Made by a program: the position numbers and the translations under genes. Below the pieces are notes generated by a model, which saw only the letters and a program-made list of their open reading frames with translations, searched no databases and was not told the DNA's origin. This document shows positions 39,320 through 48,786 of a DNA stretch of 64,000 nucleotides, piece after piece; position 1 is the first letter of the stretch; every line of letters starts with the position of its first letter. The DNA is taken from NCBI RefSeq assembly GCF_002305895.1, contig NZ_CP022203.1, positions 908,501 through 972,500 on the forward strand, written 5' to 3'. The DNA is from Corallococcus macrosporus DSM 14697 (GTDB lineage: Bacteria > Myxococcota > Myxococcia > Myxococcales > Myxococcaceae).

Positions 39320-41890
39320 ATGACGCACCCCCTCAGCAGTCCTCCGGAGGCGGCCCCGGAGTCCCCCTCGCGCCCGAGCCCGGTGCCGGCGCTCCCCGGA
39401 GTGGACGCCTTCCCGCAGCTCGTCTGGGTCGCCCGGGCGGACGGCCATCACGAGTACTACAACGCGCGTTGGTACGCCTACACGGGCCTCACGCCCGAGG
39501 CGTCGCGGGGCGGGGGCTGGCGGCGGGCCTTCCACCCGGAGGACCTGGAGGAGGCGGATCGCCGCTGGGCGCACGCCCTGCGCACCGGTGAACCCTATGA
39601 GGTGGAGTACCGCTGCCGCCGCCATGACGGGGTGTGGCGCTGGCACCTGGGGCGGGCGCACCCGCTGCGGGACGACAGCGGACGCATCATCCAGTGGTTC
39701 GGCACCTGCACGGACATCGAGGAGCAGAAGCGAGCCACGGAGTCCATGCGCCTGCTGGCCGAGGCGGGCGCGCTGCTGTCCTCGTCCTCGCTGGACTACG
39801 CGTCCACGCTCGCGGCGCTGACGCGGCTGGTGGTGCCGTCGCTCGCGGACTGGTGCGCCATTGAAATCGCCTACGAGGACGGCTCCACGCGCCAGGTGGG
39901 CGTGGCGCATGTGGACCCGGAGAAGGCGCGCTACGCGGAGGAGCTGCGCGTGCGCTACCCGCCGCGCCACGAGGACCCCTCGGGCGTGCTGTCCGTCATC
40001 CGCACCGGTGAGCCCGTGGTGATGCCGGACATCCCGGACGCGGTGCTGGTGGCCGGCGCGCGCGACGCGGAGCACCTGCGCATCGCGCGGGAGCTGGGCC
40101 TGCGCTCGGCCCTGCTGCTGCCGCTGAAGGCGCGCGGGCGCACCATTGGCGCGCTGTCGTTGGTGCAGGCGGAGTCCGGCCGGCGCTTCTCGCAAGCGGA
40201 CGTCCTGCTGGGCACGCAGCTCGCCGAGCGCGCCGCAGTGGCGTTGGACAACGCCCGGCTCATCAAGGAGGCGCAGCGCCTGGAGCTGCGCTTCCGCTCG
40301 GTGGTCACCGCCTCCACCCAGGCCATCTGGGTGACGCGGCCGGACGGCGACATCTCGGAGGACAGTCCGTCCTGGCGCGCCTTCACCGGAATGACGTACG
40401 CGCAGTGGCGGGGCCACGGCTGGCTGTCGGCCGTGCACCCGGAGGACCGGGACGCGGCGGCGCGGGGCTGGTTCGCCGCGGTGGAGCAGCGCCGCCCCTA
40501 CGAAGCGGAGTACCGCCTCATCCGCCCGGACGGCCACTACACCCCGGTGCGCGTGCGCGGGGTGCCGGTGCTCAACCCGGACGGCGGCGTGCGGGAGTGG
40601 GTGGGCACCACCACGGACATCTCCGCCCAGCGCGAGGTGGAGGCCGCCGCCCGCCGCGTGGAGCGCGAGGCGGCCGCCCGCCGGCTGGAGGCGCTGCGCG
40701 CGGAGGTGAGCCTGGCCCTGGCGCGCGAGGGCAGCGTCCCGGAGATTCTCCAGGACTGCGCCAGCGCCCTGGTGACCCACCTGGGCGCGAAGACGGCGCG
40801 GCTGTGGCTGTACGCGCGTGACACCAACACCCTGGAGCTGGCGGGCAACGCGGGCCCCACCGCGCCCCCGCGCGACAAGTGGATGCGGGTCCGGGTGGAC
40901 GGCCTGGGCATGGTGAGCGAGGTCGCGCGCCTGCGCGCCCAGCTCCGCGTGGACGACCTGCGGGACGACCCTCGCGTCCTGGACCGGGCCTGGTTGGACG
41001 CGACGGGCGTCCGCTCGTTCGCGGGCATGCCGCTGATGGTGGGCGGGCAGCTCGTGGGGGTGCTGGGCGTCTACCGCGGCGCCCCCCTGGGCGAGGACGC
41101 GGTGGCGGCGCTGGCGGCGGTGTCGGACGCCATCGCCCAGGGCGTGGAGCGGCGGCGCGCCGAGGAGGTCCTCCAGCAGCACGCCCAGGAGCTGGCCCGC
41201 TCCAACGAGGAGCTCCAGCAGTTCGCCTACGTGGCCTCGCATGACCTGCAGGAGCCGCTGCGCATGGTGGCCAGCTACACCCAGCTCCTGGGCCGGCGCT
41301 ACAAGGGCAGGCTGGACGCGGACGCGGATGAGTTCATCCATTACGCCGTGGACGGCGTGAACCGCATGCAGCGGCTCATCCAGGACCTGCTGGCCTATTC
41401 GCGGGTGGGCACGCGGGGCCGGGACGCGCGCCCCTGTGACGCGGGCAGGGCGTTGGACAGGGCGGCCGCCAATCTCCGGGTCGCCATCCAGGAGACACAC
41501 GCCTCGGTGGAGTACGGGCCGCTGCCGGTGGTGCTGGCGGACGAGACGCAGCTCACCCAGTTGTTCCAGAATCTGGTGGGCAACGCGCTCAAGTTCCACG
41601 GGGCCGCGCCGCCCCGGGTCCGGGTGAGCGCGGCGCCCCAGGGAGACGAGGTCCGCTTCACGGTGCGCGACTCGGGCATTGGCATTGCCCCCGAGTATTT
41701 CGAGCGCATCTTCGTCATCTTCCAGCGGCTTCACGGTAAGGAGGAGTACCCGGGCACGGGGATTGGCCTGGCCATCTGCAAGAAGATCGTCGAGCGCCAT
41801 GGAGGCCGTATCGGCGTGGAATCCCAGCCTGGCGAAGGCACGGCCTTCTGGTTCACCTTGCCCGCCGCGCCGTCCCATCCGGAGTCTTGA
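39320..41890 (+). CDS. PAS-GAF-PAS-GAF sensor histidine kinase
   Basis: An 856-residue cytoplasmic sensor kinase. Two PAS domains (about residues 30-140 and 310-430: AFPQLVWVARADG, TQAIWVTRPDG) alternate with two GAF domains (about 150-305 and 440-600). HisKA follows with the phospho-acceptor His641 in YVASHDLQEPLRM, then a HATPase domain with N-box QLFQNLVGNALKFHG and G-boxes DSGIGIAP and GTGIGLAI. The layout resembles phytochrome-like kinases that signal to small Rcp1-type receivers, and such a receiver is encoded three bases after the stop. No membrane segment is seen, so the cue is internal. The ATG at 39320 is preferred to a GTG at 39311. Confidence 0.93.
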   Translation: MTHPLSSPPEAAPESPSRPSPVPALPGVDAFPQLVWVARADGHHEYYNARWYAYTGLTPEASRGGGWRRAFHPEDLEEADRRWAHALRTGEPYEVEYRCRRHDGVWRWHLGRAHPLRDDSGRIIQWFGTCTDIEEQKRATESMRLLAEAGALLSSSSLDYASTLAALTRLVVPSLADWCAIEIAYEDGSTRQVGVAHVDPEKARYAEELRVRYPPRHEDPSGVLSVIRTGEPVVMPDIPDAVLVAGARDAEHLRIARELGLRSALLLPLKARGRTIGALSLVQAESGRRFSQADVLLGTQLAERAAVALDNARLIKEAQRLELRFRSVVTASTQAIWVTRPDGDISEDSPSWRAFTGMTYAQWRGHGWLSAVHPEDRDAAARGWFAAVEQRRPYEAEYRLIRPDGHYTPVRVRGVPVLNPDGGVREWVGTTTDISAQREVEAAARRVEREAAARRLEALRAEVSLALAREGSVPEILQDCASALVTHLGAKTARLWLYARDTNTLELAGNAGPTAPPRDKWMRVRVDGLGMVSEVARLRAQLRVDDLRDDPRVLDRAWLDATGVRSFAGMPLMVGGQLVGVLGVYRGAPLGEDAVAALAAVSDAIAQGVERRRAEEVLQQHAQELARSNEELQQFAYVASHDLQEPLRMVASYTQLLGRRYKGRLDADADEFIHYAVDGVNRMQRLIQDLLAYSRVGTRGRDARPCDAGRALDRAAANLRVAIQETHASVEYGPLPVVLADETQLTQLFQNLVGNALKFHGAAPPRVRVSAAPQGDEVRFTVRDSGIGIAPEYFERIFVIFQRLHGKEEYPGTGIGLAICKKIVERHGGRIGVESQPGEGTAFWFTLPAAPSHPES

Positions 41891-41893
41891 GAC

Positions 41894-42352
41894 ATGAGCC
41901 ACGACGCGACTGGCAGCCCGATTGAAATCCTCCTGGTGGAAGACAACCCGGGCGACGTGCGGCTGACCATCGAGGCACTCAAGGAGGGCAAGGTGCACAA
42001 CCGCCTGTCGGTGGCGCGTGACGGCGTGGAGGCGCTGGCCTTCCTCCGCCGCGAAGGCGTGCACGCGGGCGCGGCCCGGCCCGACCTCATCCTGCTGGAC
42101 CTCAACCTGCCCCGGAAGGACGGGCGCGAGGTGCTGGCGGAAATCAAGGAGGACCCGGGCCTGCGCCGCATCCCCGTGGTGGTGCTCACCACCTCCAAGG
42201 CGGAGGAGGACATCGTGCGCACCTATGACTTGCACGCCAACTGCTACATCGCCAAGCCGGTGGACCTGGAGCAGTTCATCTCCGTGGTGCGCTCCATCGA
42301 CGACTTCTGGCTGTCCGTCGTCAGGCTGCCCCCCAAGCCCGAGGCTTCATGA
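41894..42352 (+). CDS. Stand-alone response regulator, Rcp1 type
   Basis: A 152-residue single receiver domain. [13 protein letters not shown] gives the acidic pocket, Asp69 in [11 protein letters not shown] is the phospho-acceptor, and the Lys in [10 protein letters not shown] closes the site. The long C-terminal helix is typical of Rcp1 partners of phytochrome-like kinases. It has no output domain. It lies between two kinase genes and overlaps the next by 4 bases (ATGA), so it probably carries phosphoryl groups between them. Confidence 0.92.
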   Translation: MSHDATGSPIEILLVEDNPGDVRLTIEALKEGKVHNRLSVARDGVEALAFLRREGVHAGAARPDLILLDLNLPRKDGREVLAEIKEDPGLRRIPVVVLTTSKAEEDIVRTYDLHANCYIAKPVDLEQFISVVRSIDDFWLSVVRLPPKPEAS

Positions 42353-43485
42353 GCGACCGGGGCATGGACGGGCGCCCGCTGCGGCTGCTGCTGGTGGAGG
42401 ACAACCCCGGCGACGCGCGGCTGCTTCAGGAAGAACTGAAGGAGATGACCACCGGGCGCTTCGACGTCCTCCACGTGGAGCGGCTGGCGGACGCGGTGCG
42501 CGTGCTGGCTGGCGCGGGCGTGGACGCGGTGCTGCTCGACTTGTCGCTGCCGGACGGGCAGGGGCTGGCCAACATCCCCCGCCTGCTCAACGCCGCGCCG
42601 TCGGTGCCGCTGGTGGTGCTCACCGGGACGGACGATGAGCAGCTCGCGGTGCAGGCGGTGCACGAGGGCGCGCAGGACTACCTGGTGAAGGGGCAGGTGA
42701 CGGGGGCGCTGCTGGTGCGGGCCCTGCGCTACGCCATCGAGCGCAAGCGGGTGGAGGAGGGGCTCAAGCGCGAGGAGGCGGCGCGGCAGACGGCGGTGTT
42801 CCGCGAGCAGTTCCTGGGCATCCTCGGGCATGACCTGCGCAATCCGTTGCAAGCCATCTCCGGCAACGCGGCCCTGCTGCTGCGCTATGGCGGCCTGGCG
42901 GAGCCGCAGCGCAAGGCCGTCAACCGCATCTCCATCTCCGCGGACCGGATGGCGCGGATGATCAACGACCTGCTGGACTTCACGCGCACCCGGCTGGGCG
43001 GCGGCTACGCGCTGACGCGCGCCCGGGTGAACCTGCACGACGTCTTGCGGCAGGTGGTGGAGGAGCTGGAGGTGGCGCACCCGATGCGCCGCTTCGAGCT
43101 GGTCATGTCCGGCAATGGCTGGGGGGAGTGGGACGCGGACCGCATCGCGCAGGCGGCCTCCAACCTGGTGGGCAACGCCGTGCAGTACTCGCCCGAGGAC
43201 ACGCCCGTCTGCGTGTCCGTGCGCGACGAGGACGGCGGCGTCCGGCTGGAGGTGCACAACTGGGGGCTGCCCATCCCCTCGGAGCGGCTGCCCCACATCT
43301 TCGACCCCTTCGTGCGCGCCCAGGACATGCGCAGCGCGCAGCGCAACGGGCTGGGGCTGGGGCTCTACATCACCCACGAAATCGTGCGGGCCCACGGCGG
43401 CCTGCTGCAGGTGACGTCCACGACGGACGAGGGCACGCGCTTCTGGCTGTACCTGCCGCGCTTCGAGGCGGCTGCGGCGCGCTAG
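42349..43485 (+). CDS. Receiver-histidine kinase hybrid
   Basis: A 378-residue protein with the domains in reverse of the usual order: an N-terminal receiver ([13 protein letters not shown]; Asp64 in [10 protein letters not shown]), then HisKA with His161 in [11 protein letters not shown], then HATPase ([20 protein letters not shown]). A receiver-first kinase can be switched by phosphorylation from another kinase, here plausibly the first gene of the operon through the Rcp1-like protein. The final output is not encoded nearby. Confidence 0.92.
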   Translation: MSDRGMDGRPLRLLLVEDNPGDARLLQEELKEMTTGRFDVLHVERLADAVRVLAGAGVDAVLLDLSLPDGQGLANIPRLLNAAPSVPLVVLTGTDDEQLAVQAVHEGAQDYLVKGQVTGALLVRALRYAIERKRVEEGLKREEAARQTAVFREQFLGILGHDLRNPLQAISGNAALLLRYGGLAEPQRKAVNRISISADRMARMINDLLDFTRTRLGGGYALTRARVNLHDVLRQVVEELEVAHPMRRFELVMSGNGWGEWDADRIAQAASNLVGNAVQYSPEDTPVCVSVRDEDGGVRLEVHNWGLPIPSERLPHIFDPFVRAQDMRSAQRNGLGLGLYITHEIVRAHGGLLQVTSTTDEGTRFWLYLPRFEAAAAR

Positions 43486-43487
43486 CC

Positions 43488-43510
43488 GCCCGCCTGCTGC
43501 ATGGGCGGGC
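43488..43510 (+). terminator. GC-rich hairpin after the sensor kinase operon
   Basis: A 7-bp stem (GCCCGCC / GGCGGGC) with a 9-base loop begins 3 bases after the stop; no T-run follows. Confidence 0.35.
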
Positions 43511-43638
43511 GTCCTGGAGACAGGCTCCCGAGGGAGCGGCGCCGCGAGCGGCGGGACGACCCATCTTGATGGGGTGAAGCCAACGCGGCCGCGCCCGCCT
43601 TTCGTGGCGCGCGGCCCCAGCAAGCGAGGGGTCAGCTC

Positions 43639-43845
43639 ATGGAAATCCTTGGCGCCGCCATCCTGGGAGTCGTCATCTTCGCCGTCCTCATCATGGCCGT
43701 GATTCTGGGCGGCGCGTTCGGCAACAAACAGGCGCGCAACCTGCGAGAGATTACCGAGCGCGAGCAGGCCGCTGGACTGACGGGGGACGTCACCATGAAC
43801 GACGGCGGGCTGGGCGGCTCGTCGGACCGGACGGTGCGCGCGTAG
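43639..43845 (+). CDS. Small single-pass membrane protein
   Basis: A 68-residue protein with one N-terminal membrane helix (AAILGVVIFAVLIMAVILGGAF) and a charged cytoplasmic tail (ARNLREITEREQAAGL). AGCGAGGGG precedes the ATG. The function is unknown; it is independent of the kinase operon. Confidence 0.65.
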   Translation: MEILGAAILGVVIFAVLIMAVILGGAFGNKQARNLREITEREQAAGLTGDVTMNDGGLGGSSDRTVRA

Positions 43846-43862
43846 CGCGAACGCCGGTCGGC

Positions 43863-44762
43863 TCAGGCCAGGACGTCCACTGGGAAGTGGGCGGCCACCA
43901 GGACCTCGAGCTGCCCGCGCACCGCCGGCGCCAGGCGCAGGTGTCCCAGCCAGCGCAGGTGCTCGGGCCGCAGGTGCGCGAGCATCCGGGCCACCTGGCG
44001 GCGGTGGTGCTCCGGCGGGGCCTCGCGGAAGTAGCTGGAGGACTGCCGGGAGAAGAACGACAGCGCGCCCGCGGTGCGCAGCAGCGACACGTCCCGTTCG
44101 CTGCCCGGGCGCTCGCCGCGCGTCACCAGCTCCCGGACGCGCCGGCAGGTCGCGTCGTCCGCGCCCGCCTCCTCCAGCAACCGCACCGCGCGGTCCGCGC
44201 CGCGCGCCGGCTGGACGCGGTCGAAGGCCCGGAGCGGCAGCGGCCCGTGGGCGGGCTGCTCCACGTCATGGAAGAGGGCCGCGGCCTGCGGCGGGAGGTC
44301 CACCTCTGGACGCAGGCGCAGCGTCCATTGCCAGGCGTCCACCGCGCGGTGGAACTCCGCTCGCACCTGGGGTTGCTTCAAGTCGTGCAGGGAGCGGTGG
44401 CGCGCCAGCAGCCGGTTGAAGAGCGGCGTGGCGGAGGCCGCGTTGCGGCGCCCCACCAGACACTGGTAGCGGGTGAGGATTTCGAGCGCGGCCACGACGA
44501 GCGCCTCGCGGCTGGCGCCTTCCAGGTGGAGGGCCAACCATTCGGTGCGCTCCCCCGCATCGAAGACGCGCGCGTCCCAGGCGACGGGGTCGAAGGCCGG
44601 CGCGTTCCATTCGGACACATCCAGCCGGAGGACGTGCGCGCCACGTCCGGCGGACAGCGGCGCGAGCTGCACGGTGGGGAACGCCTGCTGCACCAGCGGC
44701 CAGCCATGTCCGGCGGCGGGGCCCTCGGCGCGGAAGTCGGAGAGCAGGAGCTGACGGAGCAT
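43863..44762 (-). CDS. Conserved hypothetical protein, possible HD-like fold
   Basis: A 299-residue soluble protein. The middle is helical with ALFHDVEQPAHG and LLARHRSLHD, which resembles degenerate HD-type metal sites, but no complete HD motif is present. The C-terminus (EHHRRQVARMLAHLRPEHLRW) is His/Arg-rich. GGGAGG lies 6 bases before the ATG. I do not recognise the family; the HD suggestion is tentative. Confidence 0.6.
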   Translation of the reverse strand: MLRQLLLSDFRAEGPAAGHGWPLVQQAFPTVQLAPLSAGRGAHVLRLDVSEWNAPAFDPVAWDARVFDAGERTEWLALHLEGASREALVVAALEILTRYQCLVGRRNAASATPLFNRLLARHRSLHDLKQPQVRAEFHRAVDAWQWTLRLRPEVDLPPQAAALFHDVEQPAHGPLPLRAFDRVQPARGADRAVRLLEEAGADDATCRRVRELVTRGERPGSERDVSLLRTAGALSFFSRQSSSYFREAPPEHHRRQVARMLAHLRPEHLRWLGHLRLAPAVRGQLEVLVAAHFPVDVLA

Positions 44763-44881
44763 GGGGTGCCTCCCTTCAGGCGGAGGAGTCGCCCGTGCAG
44801 GTTGGGCCCCAAGCTGGCGTCAGGTGCCTCGCGTGCCTACTCCCTCCAGGAGTCCCGGCTCCGCGTGGGCGGGTCAACGAA

Positions 44882-44936
44882 AGGCTCCAGCGGCGGCGGG
44901 CGCTCCTCGTCCCGTGGAGGCGCGCGCCGCCGGAGC
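44882..44936 (-). terminator. GC-rich hairpin downstream of the small Cys protein
   Basis: Thirteen-base arms (GGCTCC-A-GCGGCG and CGCCGC-C-GGAGCC, one mismatch) enclose about 29 bases, 21 bases past the stop of the minus-strand gene. No T-run is present. Confidence 0.3.
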
Positions 44937-44957
44937 CCGTGTGCCTGCTCGCCCGGA

Positions 44958-45194
44958 CTAGGGCCGGCCCGGGTCCGCGGGCTGGTTGTAGGCGTAGGCG
45001 CTGGCGCCCGGCGCCCGGTCCTCGTGGAAGAGGGGGCACTTGGCGCAGGTGAAGCTATCCCAGTCCTTCTTCACGGCCACGTCGATGCAGCCGCCGTAGA
45101 AGCGGCAGTGCACGTTGCGGTGCTCGTCGATGGAGAAGGACTCGGCCCGCAGCGGAAGGCGGAACTCGGTGGGTCGTGGCTGTGGACAGGACAT
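44958..45194 (-). CDS. Small Cys-containing protein, function unknown
   Basis: A 78-residue protein. Its four Cys in VHCRFYGGC and FTCAKCPLF could bind a metal, and WDSFTCAKCPLFHED looks like a short zinc-ribbon half. GAGAGG precedes the ATG. No domain can be assigned; the size and Cys pattern are all that can be said. Confidence 0.65.
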   Translation of the reverse strand: MSCPQPRPTEFRLPLRAESFSIDEHRNVHCRFYGGCIDVAVKKDWDSFTCAKCPLFHEDRAPGASAYAYNQPADPGRP

Positions 45195-45437
45195 GGTGCC
45201 TCTCTTGCCCCCCTCATGGGACGTGTCACTCCACTACCTGCCGTTGCGCCGCGTCATTCCCGGCGCGTCCGGGGCCACCCGCGCCGTGCGTCGCACGGGC
45301 CTCATGGGGGCCAGCAGGAAGGGTGTGTACCCTGTAACGGGGAGGGGGCCCGGCGCGCATCCGTCCGGGCGCGTCCGGAGCGGGGTGGGGCGCGCCGCCC
45401 GGAGGGCGGGCGGGCGCTCATCCACCTGGGGGACGGC

Positions 45438-46304
45438 TCACACCTGCAGCGACTTCTCGACCTCGGACAGCTTGTAGCGGGCCATGGCCAGGTTGGCGCT
45501 GGAGCGGTGCAGGGCCACGTACAGGAACAGGCCCTCCTTGCCCGCCAGCGGACGGATGAGGTGGTACTGCTCGCCCAGCGTGATGAGGATGTCCTCGATG
45601 CGGTCCTTGATGCCCAGCATCGTCATGGCCTTCATCTTGGAACGCACGACCTCGGTGTTGGCCGCGGCCGCCGTTTCAATGTTGAACGCCGGGCTGCCGC
45701 CAATGCTGCCCAGGCACATGCCGCTCTTCGAGTCCGCCAGACAGGCCGCGAAGGCCCCTTCAATCTTCAGCGTCTCTTCCAGGGACTGCTTCACGTTCGC
45801 CATGACTTCGCTTTCGACCAGGGGGTGGGTGGGAGGCTTCGCGGCGGTGGAGATCAGCTCATCCAGGCCGTACGTCAATTGACTGGAATAGGTGCGCGGC
45901 TGGGGAACGAACATGGCCTGGGCGTCCGTCAACGACAGCAAGGCCTCCAGCTGCTCCGACATGTGGCGGCGCAGCAGGTCCCGCATCGTGTCCCGGGGCA
46001 CCAGCCCCCACGCCACCAGCGTCTCGCAGAAGTTGCCGCCGCTCTGCCGGCACTCCGCCACGACCTGCTCCACGTCCTCGCGGCTGACCACCTGCTCCCG
46101 GATGAGCACCGACGAGAAGTTGAGCGCGCCAGGCCCGTTCAGGACCGCCCAGGCCACCTTCCGCGCCACCACGAAGATGCGCCCGGAGACGGTGGTGGAC
46201 CGGACGACCACCTCCCCACCGAGTTTGCTCTCCAGGGCCTCGTGGAGCACGGTCCGTACGACCTGGCGGGGCGCAGAAGTCTGGGGTCGGAGTGCGGGTT
46301 CCAT
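45438..46304 (-). CDS. Roadblock/LC7-type regulatory protein with PATAN-like N-terminus
   Basis: A 288-residue protein. The first 130 residues have the DUF4388/PATAN feel (GRIFVVARKVAWAVLNGPGA, VVSREDVEQVVAECRQSGGN), and the C-terminal half is a roadblock/LC7 fold (KIEGAFAACLADSKSGMCLG, YHLIRPLAGKEGLFLYVAL). Roadblock proteins in myxobacteria, MglB being the best known, regulate small Ras-like GTPases of polarity. No GTPase gene is adjacent, so the partner is unknown. An AT-rich promoter region lies upstream. Confidence 0.75.
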   Translation of the reverse strand: MEPALRPQTSAPRQVVRTVLHEALESKLGGEVVVRSTTVSGRIFVVARKVAWAVLNGPGALNFSSVLIREQVVSREDVEQVVAECRQSGGNFCETLVAWGLVPRDTMRDLLRRHMSEQLEALLSLTDAQAMFVPQPRTYSSQLTYGLDELISTAAKPPTHPLVESEVMANVKQSLEETLKIEGAFAACLADSKSGMCLGSIGGSPAFNIETAAAANTEVVRSKMKAMTMLGIKDRIEDILITLGEQYHLIRPLAGKEGLFLYVALHRSSANLAMARYKLSEVEKSLQV

Positions 46305-46364
46305 GAGGGCGGGTCCAGAGTGCTCCAGGAGGCAATGCGACGCGGAGGCGATGGATGGGTTGAA

Positions 46365-46392
46365 TATATACAGTCGGGATGCATCATCGCAA
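46365..46392 (-). promoter_or_regulatory. Candidate promoter of the roadblock gene with overlapping operator
   Basis: On the minus strand, TTGCGA (46387-46392) and TATATA (46365-46370) are 16 bases apart. The inverted repeat TACAGT / ACTGTA brackets the -35 element, as a repressor site would. Confidence 0.4.
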
Positions 46393-46501
46393 CTGCACTG
46401 TAAAATATCAGGGTTCCCAGTGGGGTGGGGCTATATAGACTCATTCTGGGCTATTGCAACCCAGGTCGCAAGAATCCACGCCTGTTGAAAAGCCCACAGC
46501 G

Positions 46502-46548
46502 CAATCCCTGTCACGCGGAGTGGGGGTTGTCAGGGAGGACAGGGATTG
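46502..46548. repeat. 11-bp inverted repeat upstream of TPR lipoprotein
   Basis: Perfect arms CAATCCCTGTC (46502-46512) and GACAGGGATTG (46538-46548) flank a 25-base GC-rich spacer. The element lies 118 bases before the start of the next gene and could be an operator or a 5' leader hairpin. Confidence 0.4.
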
Positions 46549-46666
46549 AGTCCGCCGCGCGCGTCTTGCGGATGCGCCCCGGTGTCCGGTGAGTGCCCGG
46601 AAGGTGGCCTGCCGAGACGACGTCCTGAGTCTTCACCCGGTGGAGGCTTTCCTCGAAGATGCGGGT

Positions 46667-48481
46667 GTGAACGCGTCCGTCCGAGGCCCTTGTCCCGCTC
46701 CCGCTTCCTCTCGTCGTTGGCTGGGGGCGCTGGCCCTGGCCCTGGCGCTCGCCCTGACGGGGTGCTCCGCCTTCTCCCGCGCGGTGAAGGAGGGAGACCT
46801 GGCCAGCCAGGAGCAGCAGTGGGCGGAGGCGGAGGCGGCGTACCTGCGCGCGCTGGCCGCCGACCCGGAGGCCTCCGAGGTCAAGGTGAAGCTGGGCAAG
46901 GTGCGCCAGGCCTGGAGCGAGGTGGTGCTGGCGGAGGCGCGCTCCGTGCATTCCACGGGGGAGTTGGATGCGGCGATGAAGCTGCTGGTGCGCGCGTTGG
47001 AGCTCAACGCGGACAACGTGTCGGCGCGCGAGCTGCTGAGCGAGGTGTTGAATGCGCGGGTGGCCAAGGGCCACGCGGCCTTGAAGGCCGAGCGGCTCCA
47101 GGACGCGCGCGCCGAGTTCGACGCGGTGTTGTCGGTGGCGCCGGACCACGCGGCCGCGAAGCGGGGCGTGGACGGCGTGCAGGTGGCCTGGGCGAGGCGC
47201 TGGTTCGGCACCGGTGAGGGACTGGAGAAGGCCGGCAAGCTGGGCAACGCGCTGGTGGCCTACGTCCGCGCGGACCAGGAGCGCGTGGGGGCCACGGCGG
47301 CGCGGGAGCGGGCCGAGGCCGTGCGCCAGAAGCTGCGGGACGAGGTGGCCTTCCTGGTGGTGGCCTCGCCGGTGGAGGACCGGGCCGGTGCGCCGGACGT
47401 GGCGCAGCGGCTGGCCGCCGGGCGGCTGGCGGCCATGCTGCCCACGAAGCTGCCCCTGCGCGTGGTGACGGAGGCCCCGGAGGGCCGCGAGGGCGTGCGG
47501 CTGGACCTGGCCCTGGAGCGGGTGTTGCCGCTGCAGGTGGTGGAGGAGTCGCAGCGCACGCAGCGCTATCTGGCTGGAAACCGCTCCGTGCCCAACCCGC
47601 GCCGCTCGGGCTTCGAGGGCAAGCTGTTGCAGGCCGAGCGCGCCCTGGAGGACGTGGAGCGCAAGCAGGCCGCGGCGCTGCGCGAGTACCTGCGGATGCA
47701 GGCGGAGCTGGGCATGGTGCGGGTGTCCGCCGAGCGCTGCCGTGAGCGCGAGCGCCGTGAGTGCCGCGAGGCGCTCCATGAATGCGGCGAGGCGGCGCGC
47801 GAGGTCAGCGGGCCGGGCCAGTTCCCCAGCGAGTGCAACCCGAAGCGCTGCGACACCAAGGCGTGCGTCGCCGAGGAGGTGCTGCTGGTGGCCAAGGCCG
47901 CCGCGTCCCTGGAGAAGGAGAAGGCGCTGGAGGCCGCGCTGGACAAGGCGGAGGCCCAGCGCACCCAGGTGCAGCGCCACCGGGACACCACCTTCCGGGA
48001 GCCCATCACCGTGGAGGAGCCCATGTATTCGGACTTCGTGTTCGACGTGCAGCTCCACCGCCTCACCGTGACGGCCACCGTCACCGCGGTGATGAGGGAC
48101 CTGCTCAAGGCGCAGCAGGTGCCGGCCCCCAACACGCAGGACTACGCGGTGGCGCACGAGGACACGGCCCACAAGGGGTATGACCGGTACGGCGTGCTCG
48201 CCGACCCCGTGCAGCTCCGCAACGAGCTGGAGCTGCGCGTGGAGGCGGGTGACAAGGCGGCGGCGGACCTCGCCCTCCGCGTGAAGGAGCGCTTCGACGC
48301 CTACCGCGGCAAGCGCGTGGAGGACGCCCGCCGCGGCATGGTCCGCCCCGGCGCCGAGGACGTGGTGGAGACCGCCGTGCGCGCGCTGTTGCTCACCGCG
48401 GACGCGCCGCCGCAGGACATCCTCCAGCCGCTGGGCCGCGCGCGCGGCCTGAACCGCCCGGAGACCCTGGTGGGCCTCTAA
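46667..48481 (+). CDS. TPR-containing lipoprotein
   Basis: A 604-residue lipoprotein. The signal peptide (ALALALALALTGC) puts the lipidated Cys at residue 33. Several TPR-like helix pairs follow (EAEAAYLRALAADPEASE, LDAAMKLLVRALELNADN), then a long Ala/Glu/Arg-rich coiled coil with a Cys-rich segment (RCREREREC-like region, CNPKRCDTKAC). The start is uncertain: GTG at 46667 gives the most usual signal peptide, while in-frame upstream codons at 46589 and 46640 are also possible. The function is unknown; the TPRs suggest a scaffold at the membrane. Confidence 0.65.
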   Translation: MNASVRGPCPAPASSRRWLGALALALALALTGCSAFSRAVKEGDLASQEQQWAEAEAAYLRALAADPEASEVKVKLGKVRQAWSEVVLAEARSVHSTGELDAAMKLLVRALELNADNVSARELLSEVLNARVAKGHAALKAERLQDARAEFDAVLSVAPDHAAAKRGVDGVQVAWARRWFGTGEGLEKAGKLGNALVAYVRADQERVGATAARERAEAVRQKLRDEVAFLVVASPVEDRAGAPDVAQRLAAGRLAAMLPTKLPLRVVTEAPEGREGVRLDLALERVLPLQVVEESQRTQRYLAGNRSVPNPRRSGFEGKLLQAERALEDVERKQAAALREYLRMQAELGMVRVSAERCRERERRECREALHECGEAAREVSGPGQFPSECNPKRCDTKACVAEEVLLVAKAAASLEKEKALEAALDKAEAQRTQVQRHRDTTFREPITVEEPMYSDFVFDVQLHRLTVTATVTAVMRDLLKAQQVPAPNTQDYAVAHEDTAHKGYDRYGVLADPVQLRNELELRVEAGDKAAADLALRVKERFDAYRGKRVEDARRGMVRPGAEDVVETAVRALLLTADAPPQDILQPLGRARGLNRPETLVGL

Positions 48482-48786
48482 GGGGTTTCCACCGGTAGCG
48501 TCGCATTCAAGGACAGGTGAAACTGCGCAAAATGCGGCGGGTGTCTTTTCTCAGGACACTCTGTCTTGTTTCGGGTCAGTCCTGTTTGTGTGGATAACCC
48601 CTTATAAATACTGGTTTTCGATCGTTGTTTGTCAAGGCTGCTTACGAAAATGCCCCGACACCTGGAGCCCCTGCGCACCGCGTTGTCCCCGGAGTCGATC
48701 AAAAATCTGAATAACACCAATGACTTGGATTCTGGCACGGCGGCTGCTTGGTCGGCTGCGAACCACTCATCCCAACAAGGATGTCC
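48482..48786. other. AT-richer intergenic region upstream of the metzincin gene
   Basis: About 305 bases. A TATAAA at 48603-48608 could be a -10 box but has no convincing -35 partner at normal spacing. A short repeat, GTGTC-N9-GACAC, lies at 48541-48559. No gene is seen. Confidence 0.4.

Larger units (their letters stand above)
46305..46666. other. AT-rich intergenic region with promoter and two inverted repeats
   Basis: About 360 bases between divergent genes, much richer in A/T than the surroundings around 46355-46445. It holds the promoter of the roadblock gene, the TACAGT...ACTGTA repeat (46369-46374 and 46397-46402), and a separate 11-bp inverted repeat at 46502-46548. No gene is seen. 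Confidence 0.55.

Noticed and set aside
45320-45333. Small palindrome AGGGT-GTGT-ACCCT
   Set aside because: Too short to support an operator call and more than 120 bases from any start codon.
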